Below the pieces are notes generated by a model. That model saw nothing but the letters and a program-made list of their open reading frames with translations, made no database searches and was not told the DNA's origin. Position numbers and translations under genes: made by a program. This document shows, piece by piece, positions 28,403 to 36,390 of a stretch of 64,000 bases of DNA (positions within the stretch are counted from its first letter, which is position 1; every line of letters begins with the position of its first letter). This DNA is from Pseudomonas sp. LS.1a (lineage in GTDB: Bacteria > Pseudomonadota > Gammaproteobacteria > Pseudomonadales > Pseudomonadaceae), in contig NZ_CP092827.1 in assembly GCF_022533585.1 (NCBI RefSeq), forward strand, positions 2,210,001-2,274,000, read 5' to 3'.

Positions 28403-30115
28403 TCACTCATACTCCCGCACCCCGGCAATATGCCGCCCGGCCACATAGCCAAAGGTCAGCGCCGGGCCCAGGTTGATGCCACCCGACGGGTACCAGCCGC
28501 CAAACACGCTGGCCATGTCGGTACCCGCCGCATACAGGCCAGCAATCGGCTGCCCGGCCTCATCCAGCACCCGGGCACTGCCGTCGGTGCGCAACCCGGC
28601 AAAGGTGCCAAAGCAACCGGGCTGTACCTTCACCGCATAGAACGGCCCATGCTCGATGGGCGCCACACAAGGGTTGGGCCCTTTGTGCTGCGGGTCGCCC
28701 TGCTTGCGGTTGAACGGTGTGGAGCCACGGCCAAACGCCGGGTCCTGGCCGTTGCGGGCATGGCTGTTGAAGTCGCTGATCGTGGCGCGCAACCCTACTG
28801 GGTCGATGCCGCAGGCCAAGGCCAGCTGTTCCAGGGTGGCGCCTTGCTTGAGATAGCCGCTGCGCACGTGCGGCCACACCGGCAGCGGCGCCGGGCGGGC
28901 ATGGCCCAGGCCATAGCGACGCAGGAAACGATGGTCGCAGATCAGCCACGAGCACACCTCTTCATTCTGTGGCACCGCTGCGATCATGGCTGACACATAG
29001 TCGTAGTAGCCGTGTGCTTCGTTGACGAAACGCTTGCCGTTGGCCAATACACCGATGATGCCCGGTTTGCCGCGTTCGATGATGTGCGGAAAGTGGCCAA
29101 CACTGCCGTCGCGGTGCGGCACTTGCGAAACCGGCGCCCAGGCCACCGGTGACTTCAGGTCGGTGGCGACCACGCCGCCGGCCGATTCGCCCAGGCGCAG
29201 GCCGTCGCCCGAACAGCCCTTGGGGGGCAGGGCCAGGTTGTCATGGCCGCTGGCATCACGCGGGAACAGTTGCCGGCGCCGGGCGTTGTCGTTGGGGAAG
29301 CCACCCGCCGCGAGCACCACGGCCTTGGCACGGATCAGTTGCTCGCCCTGCGGCGTTGCTACCAGTGCCCCACGTACCTGGCCATTGTCGAGCAGCAGGC
29401 GTTTGGCCGGCGCCGATTCCTGCAGGCGCACGCCCAGGTCCTGGGCCGATTTGGCCAGGCGGGCCACCAGCGCCACACCGTTGACCAGGTGCATCGCCCG
29501 GCCATACCGGGCCAGGTGGTACAAGTGGCGGCCAAAGCGTTTGCACACATGCAGCAGGGCCGCGGGCGAACGGGTCATGTTGAGGAAGGCGGCAAGGTCG
29601 GCACCGGCCATGATCGGCATACCCATGAACGAAGTTTCGCGCAGGGTCTTGCGCAGGCGTGGCAACAGTGCGCCGACCTCACGGGCATCATAGGGGGCGG
29701 CGATCACCTGATGCCCGCCCTCGGCAGCGCCCGGTGTGTCGCCATGCATGTCGGGAATGCCGTTGCCGTCGGCAAACTGCAGCGCCGTGTGCTTTTCGAA
29801 AAACGCCACCATGTGCGGGCACGCTTCGAGAAAGGCGTCGACGCGTTCGGCGTTGTAATAGGCCCCCAGTTCATTGCGCAGGTAGCTGCGCGGCTGGTCG
29901 ATGTCTTCCTCGATGCCGGCCCGGCGTGCCAGCGGATTGCGCGGCACCCAGGCCCAACCGCCGGACCAGGCGGTGGCACCGCCGAACACTGGCTCCTTCT
30001 CCACCACGATCACCTTCTGCCCATGCCAGGCAGCCGTCACCGCAGCAGCCAGCCCGGCGGCACCAGAGCCTATGACCAGTACATCGCATTCGGTTTCGAA
30101 GGGAGCGGAAGGCAT
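28403..30115 (-). CDS. FAD-dependent oxidoreductase (fumarate reductase / ketosteroid dehydrogenase family)
   Basis: A 570-residue flavoprotein. The N-terminal dinucleotide fold has VLVIGSGAAGLAAAV (about residues 13-27) and EKEPVFGGATAWSGG; the C-terminal FAD-binding half has GLYAAGTDMASVFGGWYPSGG. These are hallmarks of the family containing fumarate reductase flavoproteins and 3-ketosteroid delta1-dehydrogenases, which insert or remove a C=C bond next to a carbonyl. No steroid genes are nearby. An IclR-type dyad lies 23 bases upstream, and the divergent gene is an IclR regulator, so it probably belongs to the same regulon as the oxidoreductase, isomerase and transporter that follow. Confidence 0.82.
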   Translation of the reverse strand: MPSAPFETECDVLVIGSGAAGLAAAVTAAWHGQKVIVVEKEPVFGGATAWSGGWAWVPRNPLARRAGIEEDIDQPRSYLRNELGAYYNAERVDAFLEACPHMVAFFEKHTALQFADGNGIPDMHGDTPGAAEGGHQVIAAPYDAREVGALLPRLRKTLRETSFMGMPIMAGADLAAFLNMTRSPAALLHVCKRFGRHLYHLARYGRAMHLVNGVALVARLAKSAQDLGVRLQESAPAKRLLLDNGQVRGALVATPQGEQLIRAKAVVLAAGGFPNDNARRRQLFPRDASGHDNLALPPKGCSGDGLRLGESAGGVVATDLKSPVAWAPVSQVPHRDGSVGHFPHIIERGKPGIIGVLANGKRFVNEAHGYYDYVSAMIAAVPQNEEVCSWLICDHRFLRRYGLGHARPAPLPVWPHVRSGYLKQGATLEQLALACGIDPVGLRATISDFNSHARNGQDPAFGRGSTPFNRKQGDPQHKGPNPCVAPIEHGPFYAVKVQPGCFGTFAGLRTDGSARVLDEAGQPIAGLYAAGTDMASVFGGWYPSGGINLGPALTFGYVAGRHIAGVREYE

Positions 30116-30137
30116 TGCGGGATTCCTGTATTGTTAT

Positions 30138-30152
30138 TGGAACAAGGTTCCA
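30138..30152. promoter_or_regulatory. IclR-type operator dyad upstream of the FAD enzyme gene
   Basis: TGGAACAAGGTTCCA, a perfect TGGAAC-N3-GTTCCA dyad. It resembles the IclR consensus TGGAAA-N3-TTTCCA (from memory) and lies between the FAD gene and the IclR gene. Confidence 0.6.
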
Positions 30153-30311
30153 TATTCTTATTGGCAGCGAATCGTCCCGCAAGGGTGTGGCGACCACGCC
30201 GGGCAAGTAATGGGCGATAACCGGACAGTTCGCGAAGCTGAGGCTGCGGCGTCTATCGGCGATGTGGAATCATCTTCTAGAATTCGCAAAAAATTTTCAG
30301 GGACCTGTGTC

Positions 30312-31088
30312 ATGGCTGGTAGTCAGATCGAACGCGCCTTCAGTCTTGTAGAAAGCCTTACCGGCGAGCCACAGGGGCTGCCGTTGCAAACCCTGGCCGA
30401 GCGCCTGGACATCCCCAAAAGCGCCGCCCATCGCATGCTCACCGAGCTGGTGCGGCTGGGCTATGTGCGGCAGAACCGTGACAACAACCGCTACCAGCTG
30501 TCGGCCAAGCTGGTGGCGCTGGGCTTTCGTTACCTGGCCAGCAGCGGTGCCGACATCATCCAGCCGATACTCGACCGCCTGGCCCAGGACAGCGGCGAAC
30601 TGGTGCGCCTTGGCGTAATCGACGGTACCCGCCAGACCTGGATCGCCAAGTCCCAGGGCGCTCGCTCCGGTTTGCGCTACGACCCGGACATGGGCCGCGA
30701 CGCACCGCTGTTCTATACCGCGTCCGGGCATGCCTGGCTGGCCAGCCTGGACGATGAGCAGGCGCTGCAGATGGTGTTGCGCCAGGGCATTGCCGACCCG
30801 GCGCAGTTCGGCCCGAATGCGCCACGCTCCACCGACGAGCTGCTCACTTACCTGCACCGCGCCCGCGAGCGCGGCTATGCCTGGGTCGAGGAAACCTCGG
30901 CCATTGGCACCTCGGCCTTGGCTGCGGTGGTGCGCCGCCCGCAAAGTGACGAGGTGATCGGTGTACTGAGCATCGCCGGGCCCAGTGCCCGCCTGGCGCA
31001 AACCCGTCTGGCAGAGCTGGCGCCGCTGTTGCTGGCGGCGGCAGAAGAGCTGTCGGCGGCCAGTCGGGCCAGCGAGCTGTTCGCCTGA
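30312..31088 (+). CDS. IclR-family transcriptional regulator
   Basis: A 258-residue regulator. The N-terminal winged helix-turn-helix (QIERAFSLVESLTGEPQGLP, then LAERLDIPKSAAHRMLTELV) is followed by an IclR effector-binding domain with GRDAPLFYTASGHAWLASL and GYAWVEETSAIGTSALAAVV. ATG 30312 gives a standard-length protein; the frame upstream is non-coding. It is divergent from the FAD oxidoreductase gene and precedes the Gfo/Idh and isomerase genes; GAAC-N3-GTTC dyads lie in front of both. It probably represses the cluster until a pathway intermediate binds. The inducer is unknown. Confidence 0.87.
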   Translation: MAGSQIERAFSLVESLTGEPQGLPLQTLAERLDIPKSAAHRMLTELVRLGYVRQNRDNNRYQLSAKLVALGFRYLASSGADIIQPILDRLAQDSGELVRLGVIDGTRQTWIAKSQGARSGLRYDPDMGRDAPLFYTASGHAWLASLDDEQALQMVLRQGIADPAQFGPNAPRSTDELLTYLHRARERGYAWVEETSAIGTSALAAVVRRPQSDEVIGVLSIAGPSARLAQTRLAELAPLLLAAAEELSAASRASELFA

Positions 31089-31143
31089 CGGTGCATTTCC
31101 GGTCGATTACCGCACAGTCTGTTCTGCCGGTTCTTCTGAAAAG

Positions 31144-31158
31144 CTGAACATGGTTCTA
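31144..31158. promoter_or_regulatory. IclR-type operator half of a pair (site 1)
   Basis: CTGAACATGGTTCTA contains the GAAC-N3-GTTC core, 34 bases centre-to-centre from a second copy. Confidence 0.45.
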
Positions 31159-31177
31159 AATTGTCGAGTGTGGATTG

Positions 31178-31192
31178 TGGAACCTCGTTTCA
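31178..31192. promoter_or_regulatory. IclR-type operator half of a pair (site 2)
   Basis: TGGAACCTCGTTTCA differs from the perfect dyad TGGAAC-N3-GTTCCA by one base. It lies 36 bases ahead of the Gfo/Idh gene start. Confidence 0.5.
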
Positions 31193-31228
31193 GAATTCAT
31201 ATGACAACAATGACAAGAGGACAGGCTG

Positions 31229-32281
31229 TTGAACGCACCCCTTCGTATTGCCTTGATCGGCGCCGGCAACATGGGCCGCCAGCATTACCAGCATCTGCTC
31301 AATGTGCCGCAGGCCCAGTTGTGCGCCGTGGCCGACCCGGGCCCGCAGGCCGAGGCCTTCGCGGCCGAATGCGGCGTGCCCTGTTTTGCCGACCACCGCC
31401 AGATGCTGGAGCACGTGCGCCCCGAGGCAGTGATCGTCGCCAACCCGAACAACCTGCATGTCGCCACCGCCCTGGATTGCGTCGAGGCTGGCGTACCGGT
31501 GCTGGTCGAAAAACCGGTGGGCGTGCATCTGGATGAAGTCCGCGCGCTGGTGGAGGCCTCGCGACGCCGGGGGGTACCTGTGCTGGTTGGCCACCACCGT
31601 CGGCACAACCCGCTTATCGCCAAGGCCCACCAGGTGATTGCCGACGGCAAGCTGGGCCGGCTGATCAACGTCACCGCGCTCTGGCAGTTGCAAAAGCCCG
31701 ACAGCTATTTCGAAACCCCCTGGCGCCGCGAGCCGGGCGCTGGCTTCTTGCTGACCAACCTGATCCATGACCTCGACCTGCTGCGCCACCTGTGCGGCGA
31801 AGTGGTGCAGGTGCAGGCGTTCACCCGCAACGATGTGCGCGGTTTTGCCAACGAAGACAGCGCAGCGGTGCTACTGCAATTCGCCAATGGTGCATTGGGC
31901 AGCCTGACTGGCTCCGACGCGGTGGCCGCACCGTGGAGCTGGGAGCTGGATTCCGGCGAAAGCCCGGTGTACCCACGCCAGGATGGCCAGCCGTGCTACC
32001 TGCTGGCCGGCACCCAAGGGGCGCTGAGCATTCCGCAACTCAAGCGCTGGCACTATGCCGAGGCCGGATCGGGCTGGCACACGCCGTTGTTGCAGAGCGA
32101 GGAAAGCATCCCTGTCGGCGAAGCATTGACCTTGCAGCTGCAACACTTCGTGCGGGTTGCCCGGGGTGAGCAGGCGCCGCTGATCGATGCCGCCGACGGT
32201 GGTCGTACCCTGGCGCTGATCGAGGCGATCCGCAAGGCAGCGGAAACTGGCCGGGCCTGTGCGCCCGAGCACATTGCTTAA
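31229..32281 (+). CDS. Gfo/Idh/MocA-family oxidoreductase
   Basis: A 350-residue NAD(P)-dependent oxidoreductase. The Rossmann motif is IALIGAGNMGRQHYQH and the family signature EKP lies in VPVLVEKPVGVHLDEV; FLLTNLIHDLDLLRHLCG is the conserved active-site helix with the catalytic histidine. The start is TTG 31229, supported by AAGAGGA at 31215-31221 with 7-8 base spacing and by the absence of a better start. Members oxidise sugars, inositols and related cyclic polyols; the substrate here is unknown. It is followed after 17 bases by a TIM-barrel isomerase gene, so the two are probably co-translated. Confidence 0.85.
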   Translation: MNAPLRIALIGAGNMGRQHYQHLLNVPQAQLCAVADPGPQAEAFAAECGVPCFADHRQMLEHVRPEAVIVANPNNLHVATALDCVEAGVPVLVEKPVGVHLDEVRALVEASRRRGVPVLVGHHRRHNPLIAKAHQVIADGKLGRLINVTALWQLQKPDSYFETPWRREPGAGFLLTNLIHDLDLLRHLCGEVVQVQAFTRNDVRGFANEDSAAVLLQFANGALGSLTGSDAVAAPWSWELDSGESPVYPRQDGQPCYLLAGTQGALSIPQLKRWHYAEAGSGWHTPLLQSEESIPVGEALTLQLQHFVRVARGEQAPLIDAADGGRTLALIEAIRKAAETGRACAPEHIA

Positions 32282-32298
32282 CGTGTTTGGTGACGATA

Positions 32299-33114
32299 AT
32301 GACTGATCGAATTTTCTCCCTGGCAGCCCTGACGGTGCTCGAGCTGTCCCCGCCGGACATGGTCGAGGCAGCAGCCCGCGCCGGTTACAGCCATGTAGGC
32401 CTGCGCCTGGTGCCCGCCACCGAGCAGGAACAGCATTTCCCGCTGGTGGCCGATGCCGGCCTGCGCCGACAAACCCAGGCGCGCCTGCGCGACACCGGTA
32501 TCAAGGTGCTCGACCTGGAAATCCTGCGGCTGAAGCCGGAAACCTGCGTGGCCGATTTCGAGCCGATTCTGGCGGTGGGTGCCGAGTTGGGCGGCACGGA
32601 GCTGCTGGTGGCTGGCAACGACCCGGATGAAGCGCGGCTGACCGAGCGCTTTGCCGCGTTGTGTGACCTGGCGATAGGGTTTGGCATTTATCCGCATCTG
32701 GAGTTCATGCCCTGGACCGAGGTGCGTGACCTGCGCCAGGCCATGCGGGTGGTGGCCAACGCCGACCGCGCCAATGGCTGTGTGCTGGTGGATGCCTTCC
32801 ACTTCAACCGCTCCGGCGCCTCACTGGACGACCTGGCGCAACTGGCGCCGCAGCGCATGCGCTATGCCCAGTTGTGCGACGTTGCTGGCCCGGTACCGGC
32901 CGACATGGACGAGATCCTGCGCCAGGCGCGCAATGAACGGCGCTTCCCGGGCGAGGGCGATGCCGACCTGGTCGGCTTGCTGCGCGGCTTGCCGCCAAGT
33001 GTGCCGTTGAGCCTGGAGATCCCCACGCGGCAGTTGCTGGAGCAGGGCATAAGTGGCGAACAGCGTGCGCGCATGGCGTTGGAGAAGGCCATGGCAGTGC
33101 TGGCCAGAGTCTGA
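32299..33114 (+). CDS. Sugar phosphate isomerase/epimerase-like TIM-barrel protein
   Basis: A 271-residue AP-endonuclease-2-like TIM barrel. Likely metal-binding residues occur in PHLEFMPWTEV (glutamate), VLVDAFHFNRSG (aspartate, histidine) and VPLSLEIPTRQL (glutamate). ATG 32299 is chosen rather than TTG 32287. Relatives include xylose-isomerase-like epimerases, inosose dehydratase and dehydroshikimate dehydratase-like proteins, so a sugar, inositol or hydroaromatic substrate is possible. It follows the Gfo/Idh gene in the same operon and converges with the MFS transporter gene. Confidence 0.8.
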   Translation: MTDRIFSLAALTVLELSPPDMVEAAARAGYSHVGLRLVPATEQEQHFPLVADAGLRRQTQARLRDTGIKVLDLEILRLKPETCVADFEPILAVGAELGGTELLVAGNDPDEARLTERFAALCDLAIGFGIYPHLEFMPWTEVRDLRQAMRVVANADRANGCVLVDAFHFNRSGASLDDLAQLAPQRMRYAQLCDVAGPVPADMDEILRQARNERRFPGEGDADLVGLLRGLPPSVPLSLEIPTRQLLEQGISGEQRARMALEKAMAVLARV

Positions 33115-33129
33115 TTGATAGAACGCGGC

Positions 33130-33241
33130 GCATGGCACGGGCTATCGCCCGTGTTTGCGGGCGCGCCCGCTCCCACAGGGTGGACTGCGCAAGCCGCTGC
33201 CCCTGTGGGAGCTGGCTTGCCGGCGATGTGGCCGAGGCAGG
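33130..33241. repeat. REP cluster (two unit types)
   Basis: GCACGGGCTATCGCCCGTG and GCCCGCTCCCACAGG form one unit; CCTGTGGGAGCTGGCTTGCC and GGCGATG begin a second-type unit. They lie between convergent genes. Confidence 0.75.
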
Positions 33242-33267
33242 CAAGAATTGCTGTTTGCCGACTGGCC

Positions 33268-33290
33268 AAAAAAAGGGCCCGCAAGGGCCC
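33268..33290 (-). terminator. Intrinsic terminator of the MFS transporter gene
   Basis: On the minus strand, GGGCCC-TTGC-GGGCCC is followed by seven T residues (complement of 33268-33274), 24 bases after the transporter stop. Confidence 0.88.
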
Positions 33291-33314
33291 CGTAGAGGAA
33301 AGTGGCTAGCGCGC

Positions 33315-34640
33315 TCAGGCGCGCTCGACCTTGCGCGGCGCCATGAAGTACATCCATACCAGCGCCAGGAAGTACATCGCCGGTATCATGGTGAACAACA
33401 CGGCATAGTTGTTATTGGTAGCGGTCAGTACGCTACCGACGATCTGCGTCATGAACATCCCGCCAATCGCCGCGCACATGCTGCCGAAACCGAACACGGT
33501 ACTCACCAGGTGCTTGGGCGTGTAGTCCATCACCAGGCTCCAGATATTCGCCGTCCACGCCTGATGTGCACCCACTGCCAGCGAGATGGCCGCCACCGCG
33601 ACCCACAGGCCACTGGCGTTGGCGGCAAGCGTGACGCTGACCATGGTGCAGGCGAAGATCAACATCGACACCAGCCGCGCCGTGGTGGCGCGCACGCCGC
33701 GGCCGATCAGCCAGGAAGACAGGATGCCGCCGCCGATGCTACCGAAGTCCGCTGTCAGCCAGATGATGATCAGCGGGATGCCCATCTGGGTCACGTTGAT
33801 GCCCAGGCTGTACTGCTGGTTGAGGAACGGTGGCAGCCAGTACAGGTAGAACCAGAACACCGGCGCGGTTATCGCGTAAGCCACCGCGAACGCCCAGGTG
33901 CCACGCAGGCGCAGGATGCGGCTGAACGGTACGCGGGTCGGCTCGGGCTCGTCGTCCTGCTGGATGTATGCCACCTCGCTCTGGCGTACGCGTGGGTGAT
34001 CTTCAGGGTTGTAGTACTTCAGCAGCCACAGCACCACCCACACCAGGCCAAGGCTGCCCATGGCGATGAACGCGGCCTGCCAGCCCCATACGGCCAGAAT
34101 CAGCGGCAGCAGGGCCGGCGTGACCATGGCGCCGACGTTGGTGCCGGCATTGAACAGGCCGGTGGCGATGGCCCGCTCGCCAGCCGGGAACCACAGGCGC
34201 ACGGTCTTCACGCAGGCCGGGTAGTTGGCGGCCTCGGTCAGGCCGAGGATGAAGCGGCAGACCATGAAGCCGGCGGCCGAAGTGGCCAGGCCATGGGCGC
34301 CGGTGGCCAGGCTCCACAGCAGCACGGCGAAGAAGAACGCGCGTTTTACCCCGACCTTGTCGATCAGCCGGCCCTGCAGCAGGAAGCCGACCGCATAGCC
34401 GACCTGGAACCAGAAGTTGATGTTGGCGTAGTCCATCGCCGTCCAGCTCATTTCCTTGGCCAGGACGGGCTGCATGATGCCGAGCGCGGCACGGTCGATG
34501 TAGTTCAGGGTGGTGGCGAAGAACACCAGGGCAAGCATGCCCCAACGGGTCTTGCCGACGCCGAAGGCGCCGCGAAGCTTGTCGCCGATCGAGCCCTGGG
34601 GCATCCGGGGGGCGGCGGGGGTGATCCTGGAGTGGTTCAT
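33315..34640 (-). CDS. MFS transporter, anion:cation symporter (ACS) family
   Basis: A 441-residue inner-membrane permease with twelve hydrophobic segments. The ACS-family start is clear: MLALVFFATTLNYIDRAALGI, then FQVGYAVGFLLQGRLIDKVG (loop 2-3 motif) and ILGLTEAANYPACVKTV. The family carries hexuronates, glucarate, phthalate and other organic anions. ATG 34640 (MNHSRITPAAP) is selected. It converges with the IclR-regulated operon and has a PcaR-like 15-bp box ~136 bases upstream, so an aromatic or hydroaromatic acid is a reasonable guess but not shown. Confidence 0.87.
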   Translation of the reverse strand: MNHSRITPAAPRMPQGSIGDKLRGAFGVGKTRWGMLALVFFATTLNYIDRAALGIMQPVLAKEMSWTAMDYANINFWFQVGYAVGFLLQGRLIDKVGVKRAFFFAVLLWSLATGAHGLATSAAGFMVCRFILGLTEAANYPACVKTVRLWFPAGERAIATGLFNAGTNVGAMVTPALLPLILAVWGWQAAFIAMGSLGLVWVVLWLLKYYNPEDHPRVRQSEVAYIQQDDEPEPTRVPFSRILRLRGTWAFAVAYAITAPVFWFYLYWLPPFLNQQYSLGINVTQMGIPLIIIWLTADFGSIGGGILSSWLIGRGVRATTARLVSMLIFACTMVSVTLAANASGLWVAVAAISLAVGAHQAWTANIWSLVMDYTPKHLVSTVFGFGSMCAAIGGMFMTQIVGSVLTATNNNYAVLFTMIPAMYFLALVWMYFMAPRKVERA

Positions 34641-34943
34641 AAACTGCTCGTTTCTTGAAATTGTATTCAGCTGCGGTGCTACGGGTGCGTGACCGGTTCC
34701 CAGGCAGGGGGACACGCAAGGCCGGTGCATGGTGAGCAGTGAAGGCGGCAGCGTCAATTCAAGGGAGGGGCTAGTGTTCGGTTATCGAACGGTTGCGTTG
34801 GCCTGCGGGTGAGGCAACGGGTCAACGTATATTGAGGGTAGACGGCGTGGCCACTCGTTGCTCAATACCGCAGGCTGGTGAGGTGCTGGTGGGAGGGAAG
34901 GGCGGTCGTGTTCCAGGCTGGGCATGAACTGTTTCTGGAGCAA
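34641..34943. other. Promoter region of the MFS transporter gene
   Basis: This 303-base gap contains the GTTCG-N5-CGAAC dyad at 34776-34790 and no recognised gene. Confidence 0.6.
34776..34790. promoter_or_regulatory. PcaR-like (IclR-subfamily) operator
   Basis: GTTCGGTTATCGAAC; read on the minus strand, GTTCGATAACCGAAC matches 13 of 15 bases of the P. putida PcaR box GTTCGATAATCGCAC (consensus from memory). It is upstream of the minus-strand MFS gene. Confidence 0.5.
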
Positions 34944-35321
34944 TCAGAACCATACCGTTGCCCAGCGTTCGACCTCCGCGCGGCCATACTGCTGAATCCA
35001 CATTTGAAGGGTTTTGTGCAAGGTGCTTTTCGCTTCTACCTTCTCGCCGGTGTACGGGTTTACGTAGTACTTGCTTTGCCGCGACCTGAAGTGTGGGAGT
35101 GGTGGAAGTGGTAACCACGGGTGTTGAGTCTTGTAGCTTTCACATTCACTAATGGCCAGGACATGAGATAAGTCGAATTGGTATTCATCAAGCAGCGCGT
35201 GGAGTTTGCTTTCGAATTCGAACTCGCGTTTTAGGTGGGGGTTGATTTTTATGAAGGAGAGCTCGGACTTTTTGGCAGCAAGAAGGCGCTCGAGCGCACG
35301 AAATTCAGCAAGTCTGGACAT
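34944..35321 (-). CDS. MvaT/H-NS-family xenogeneic silencer paralogue
   Basis: A 125-residue nucleoid-associated protein. An N-terminal coiled-coil (MSRLAEFRALERLLAAKKSE, then LKREFEFESKLHALLDEYQF) mediates oligomerisation, and the C-terminal DNA-binding part KYYVNPYTGEKVEAKSTLHK followed by LQMWIQQYGRAEVERWATVW has the order seen in MvaT/MvaU/Tur proteins. The family binds AT-rich DNA and silences horizontally acquired genes. ATG 35321 gives the standard N-terminus; the 61-residue upstream extension is rejected. It lies next to the AT-richer T6SS effector array, a natural target, but it could equally act genome-wide. Confidence 0.85.
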   Translation of the reverse strand: MSRLAEFRALERLLAAKKSELSFIKINPHLKREFEFESKLHALLDEYQFDLSHVLAISECESYKTQHPWLPLPPLPHFRSRQSKYYVNPYTGEKVEAKSTLHKTLQMWIQQYGRAEVERWATVWF

Positions 35322-35662
35322 GTCGTTTCTCCATCGGTTGATGGATGTAGTGTTAGTGGGTATTAAGTGGGAATGCAAGCAATGAAATAATTTGTGAAAT
35401 GTTTTTAGGTGCCTATGGTGGTGCTGCCGTTGTTGGGTCTGTTTGGTTTTTAGATGCCAGTGTAAGTATATTCCTACCCGGCGATATTTTTTGAAATAGA
35501 GCAAGTTGGTATGGGCATGCTGGTGGGAGTTGGCTCGCCGGTGATGGGCCGCAGGGCGGCCCAGAAAGCTCGACTGTCAGGCTTCAGCCTATGGGCCTGT
35601 TTCTATCCGGGAATTGATTGCGGCTGTTCAACCGCTATCGTCGAAGTGGCTGGCTTATGCTT
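35322..35662. other. AT-rich region between the silencer gene and the PAAR gene
   Basis: This 341-base gap holds the presumed promoter of the MvaT-like gene (35322-35500, AT-rich), a second-type REP (35521-35562) and ~100 bases after the PAAR stop. No reading frame there looks coding and no T-tract terminator was found. Confidence 0.55.
35521..35562. repeat. REP-like element, second type
   Basis: TGGTGGGAGTTGGCTCGCCG then GGGCCGCAGGGCGGCCC, like the element at 15923-15963. Confidence 0.65.
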
Positions 35663-35920
35663 TCAATCAATGAGCCAGCCTGGATCTCCCTCAATCAGAG
35701 TCCCTCCGTGGCTGGTTGTGTCTCCTTCCCTGGCCGCTGGTTGTCCCTCGATGATCGTGCAGGCAGCGCCAGTTTCGATGACGGCACCGCAACTGATGCG
35801 ATCACCCACACGTGCGACGGCCCTGCCATCGACGAATGTTGCGCTAGCACCGGTTTTCACGGTACCTACACCATGGATTGGGCAGCTATGACGATGACCT
35901 ACGAGTACGATGGGTTTCAT
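35663..35920 (-). CDS. PAAR-domain protein, T6SS spike tip
   Basis: An 85-residue single-domain PAAR protein: VLVGHRHSCPIHGVGTVKTG, then GRAVARVGDRISCGAVIETG and EGQPAAREGDTTSHGGTL. PAAR proteins sharpen the VgrG spike and can carry effectors. The start at 35920 (MKPIVLVGHRHS) overlaps the stop of the preceding DUF6708 gene (ATGA, 35917-35920), with its Shine-Dalgarno GGAAG inside that gene's tail. It is the last gene of the minus-strand T6SS effector series. The alternative longer frame is a shadow. Confidence 0.9.
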   Translation of the reverse strand: MKPIVLVGHRHSCPIHGVGTVKTGASATFVDGRAVARVGDRISCGAVIETGAACTIIEGQPAAREGDTTSHGGTLIEGDPGWLID

Positions 35921-36390
35921 TTGCGCTTCCTTTTGCTTGGTCGGACAAGGGCCTCTTCGAAGGCTTCTGGGGGCGGTGGGGCTGCTCGGACGTTGAACAG
36001 CCGACAGACGCCGTACCAGCAGATGGCAAGCGTGATGTTGTAGGGGAACAGCACGGCCCAGAACGGCAGTTGCCAGTTCTTCTTGCCTTGCATTTCGCCG
36101 GGTTCGCCGGTTCGCCAGGGGGCGTAGTGGCGCCAGGCTTCTGCCGGGGTCAGGCAGATCGCGTGCAGTGGCTTGTGCCACCAGTTGGGTTCGCCGGGTG
36201 GGGGGAGTTTGTCCGGGCCGTGGTCCATGAAGTGGCGGAGGTATTCCCAGACTTCAGCGACGTGCTTGACGCCGGGTTCGGTGGGTTCGTTGCTGTCGAC
36301 CCACAGGCAGTCTTTCTGGTGGAGGCTGCCGTCCTCTCGGCGAGGGGCGAAAGCGAGGGCATAGCTAGTGCTGAAAGAAGAGCCACCGAA
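35917..36390 (-). repeat. Conserved array block, terminal half-block (immunity D 3' part)
   Basis: Nearly identical to the immunity 3' parts at 39802-40275, 41576-42052 and 45462-45935. Here it is followed by the PAAR gene instead of another effector. Confidence 0.85.

Noticed and set aside
28403..30115. Steroid degradation gene (kstD)
   Set aside because: The flavoprotein family fits, but no other steroid-pathway gene is near and the context is an IclR-regulated polyol or acid cluster, so only the broad family is claimed.
35663..36181. 172-residue frame ending in the PAAR domain
   Set aside because: The first 87 residues are a shadow of the DUF6708 gene; the PAAR protein starts at 35920 with an ATGA overlap.
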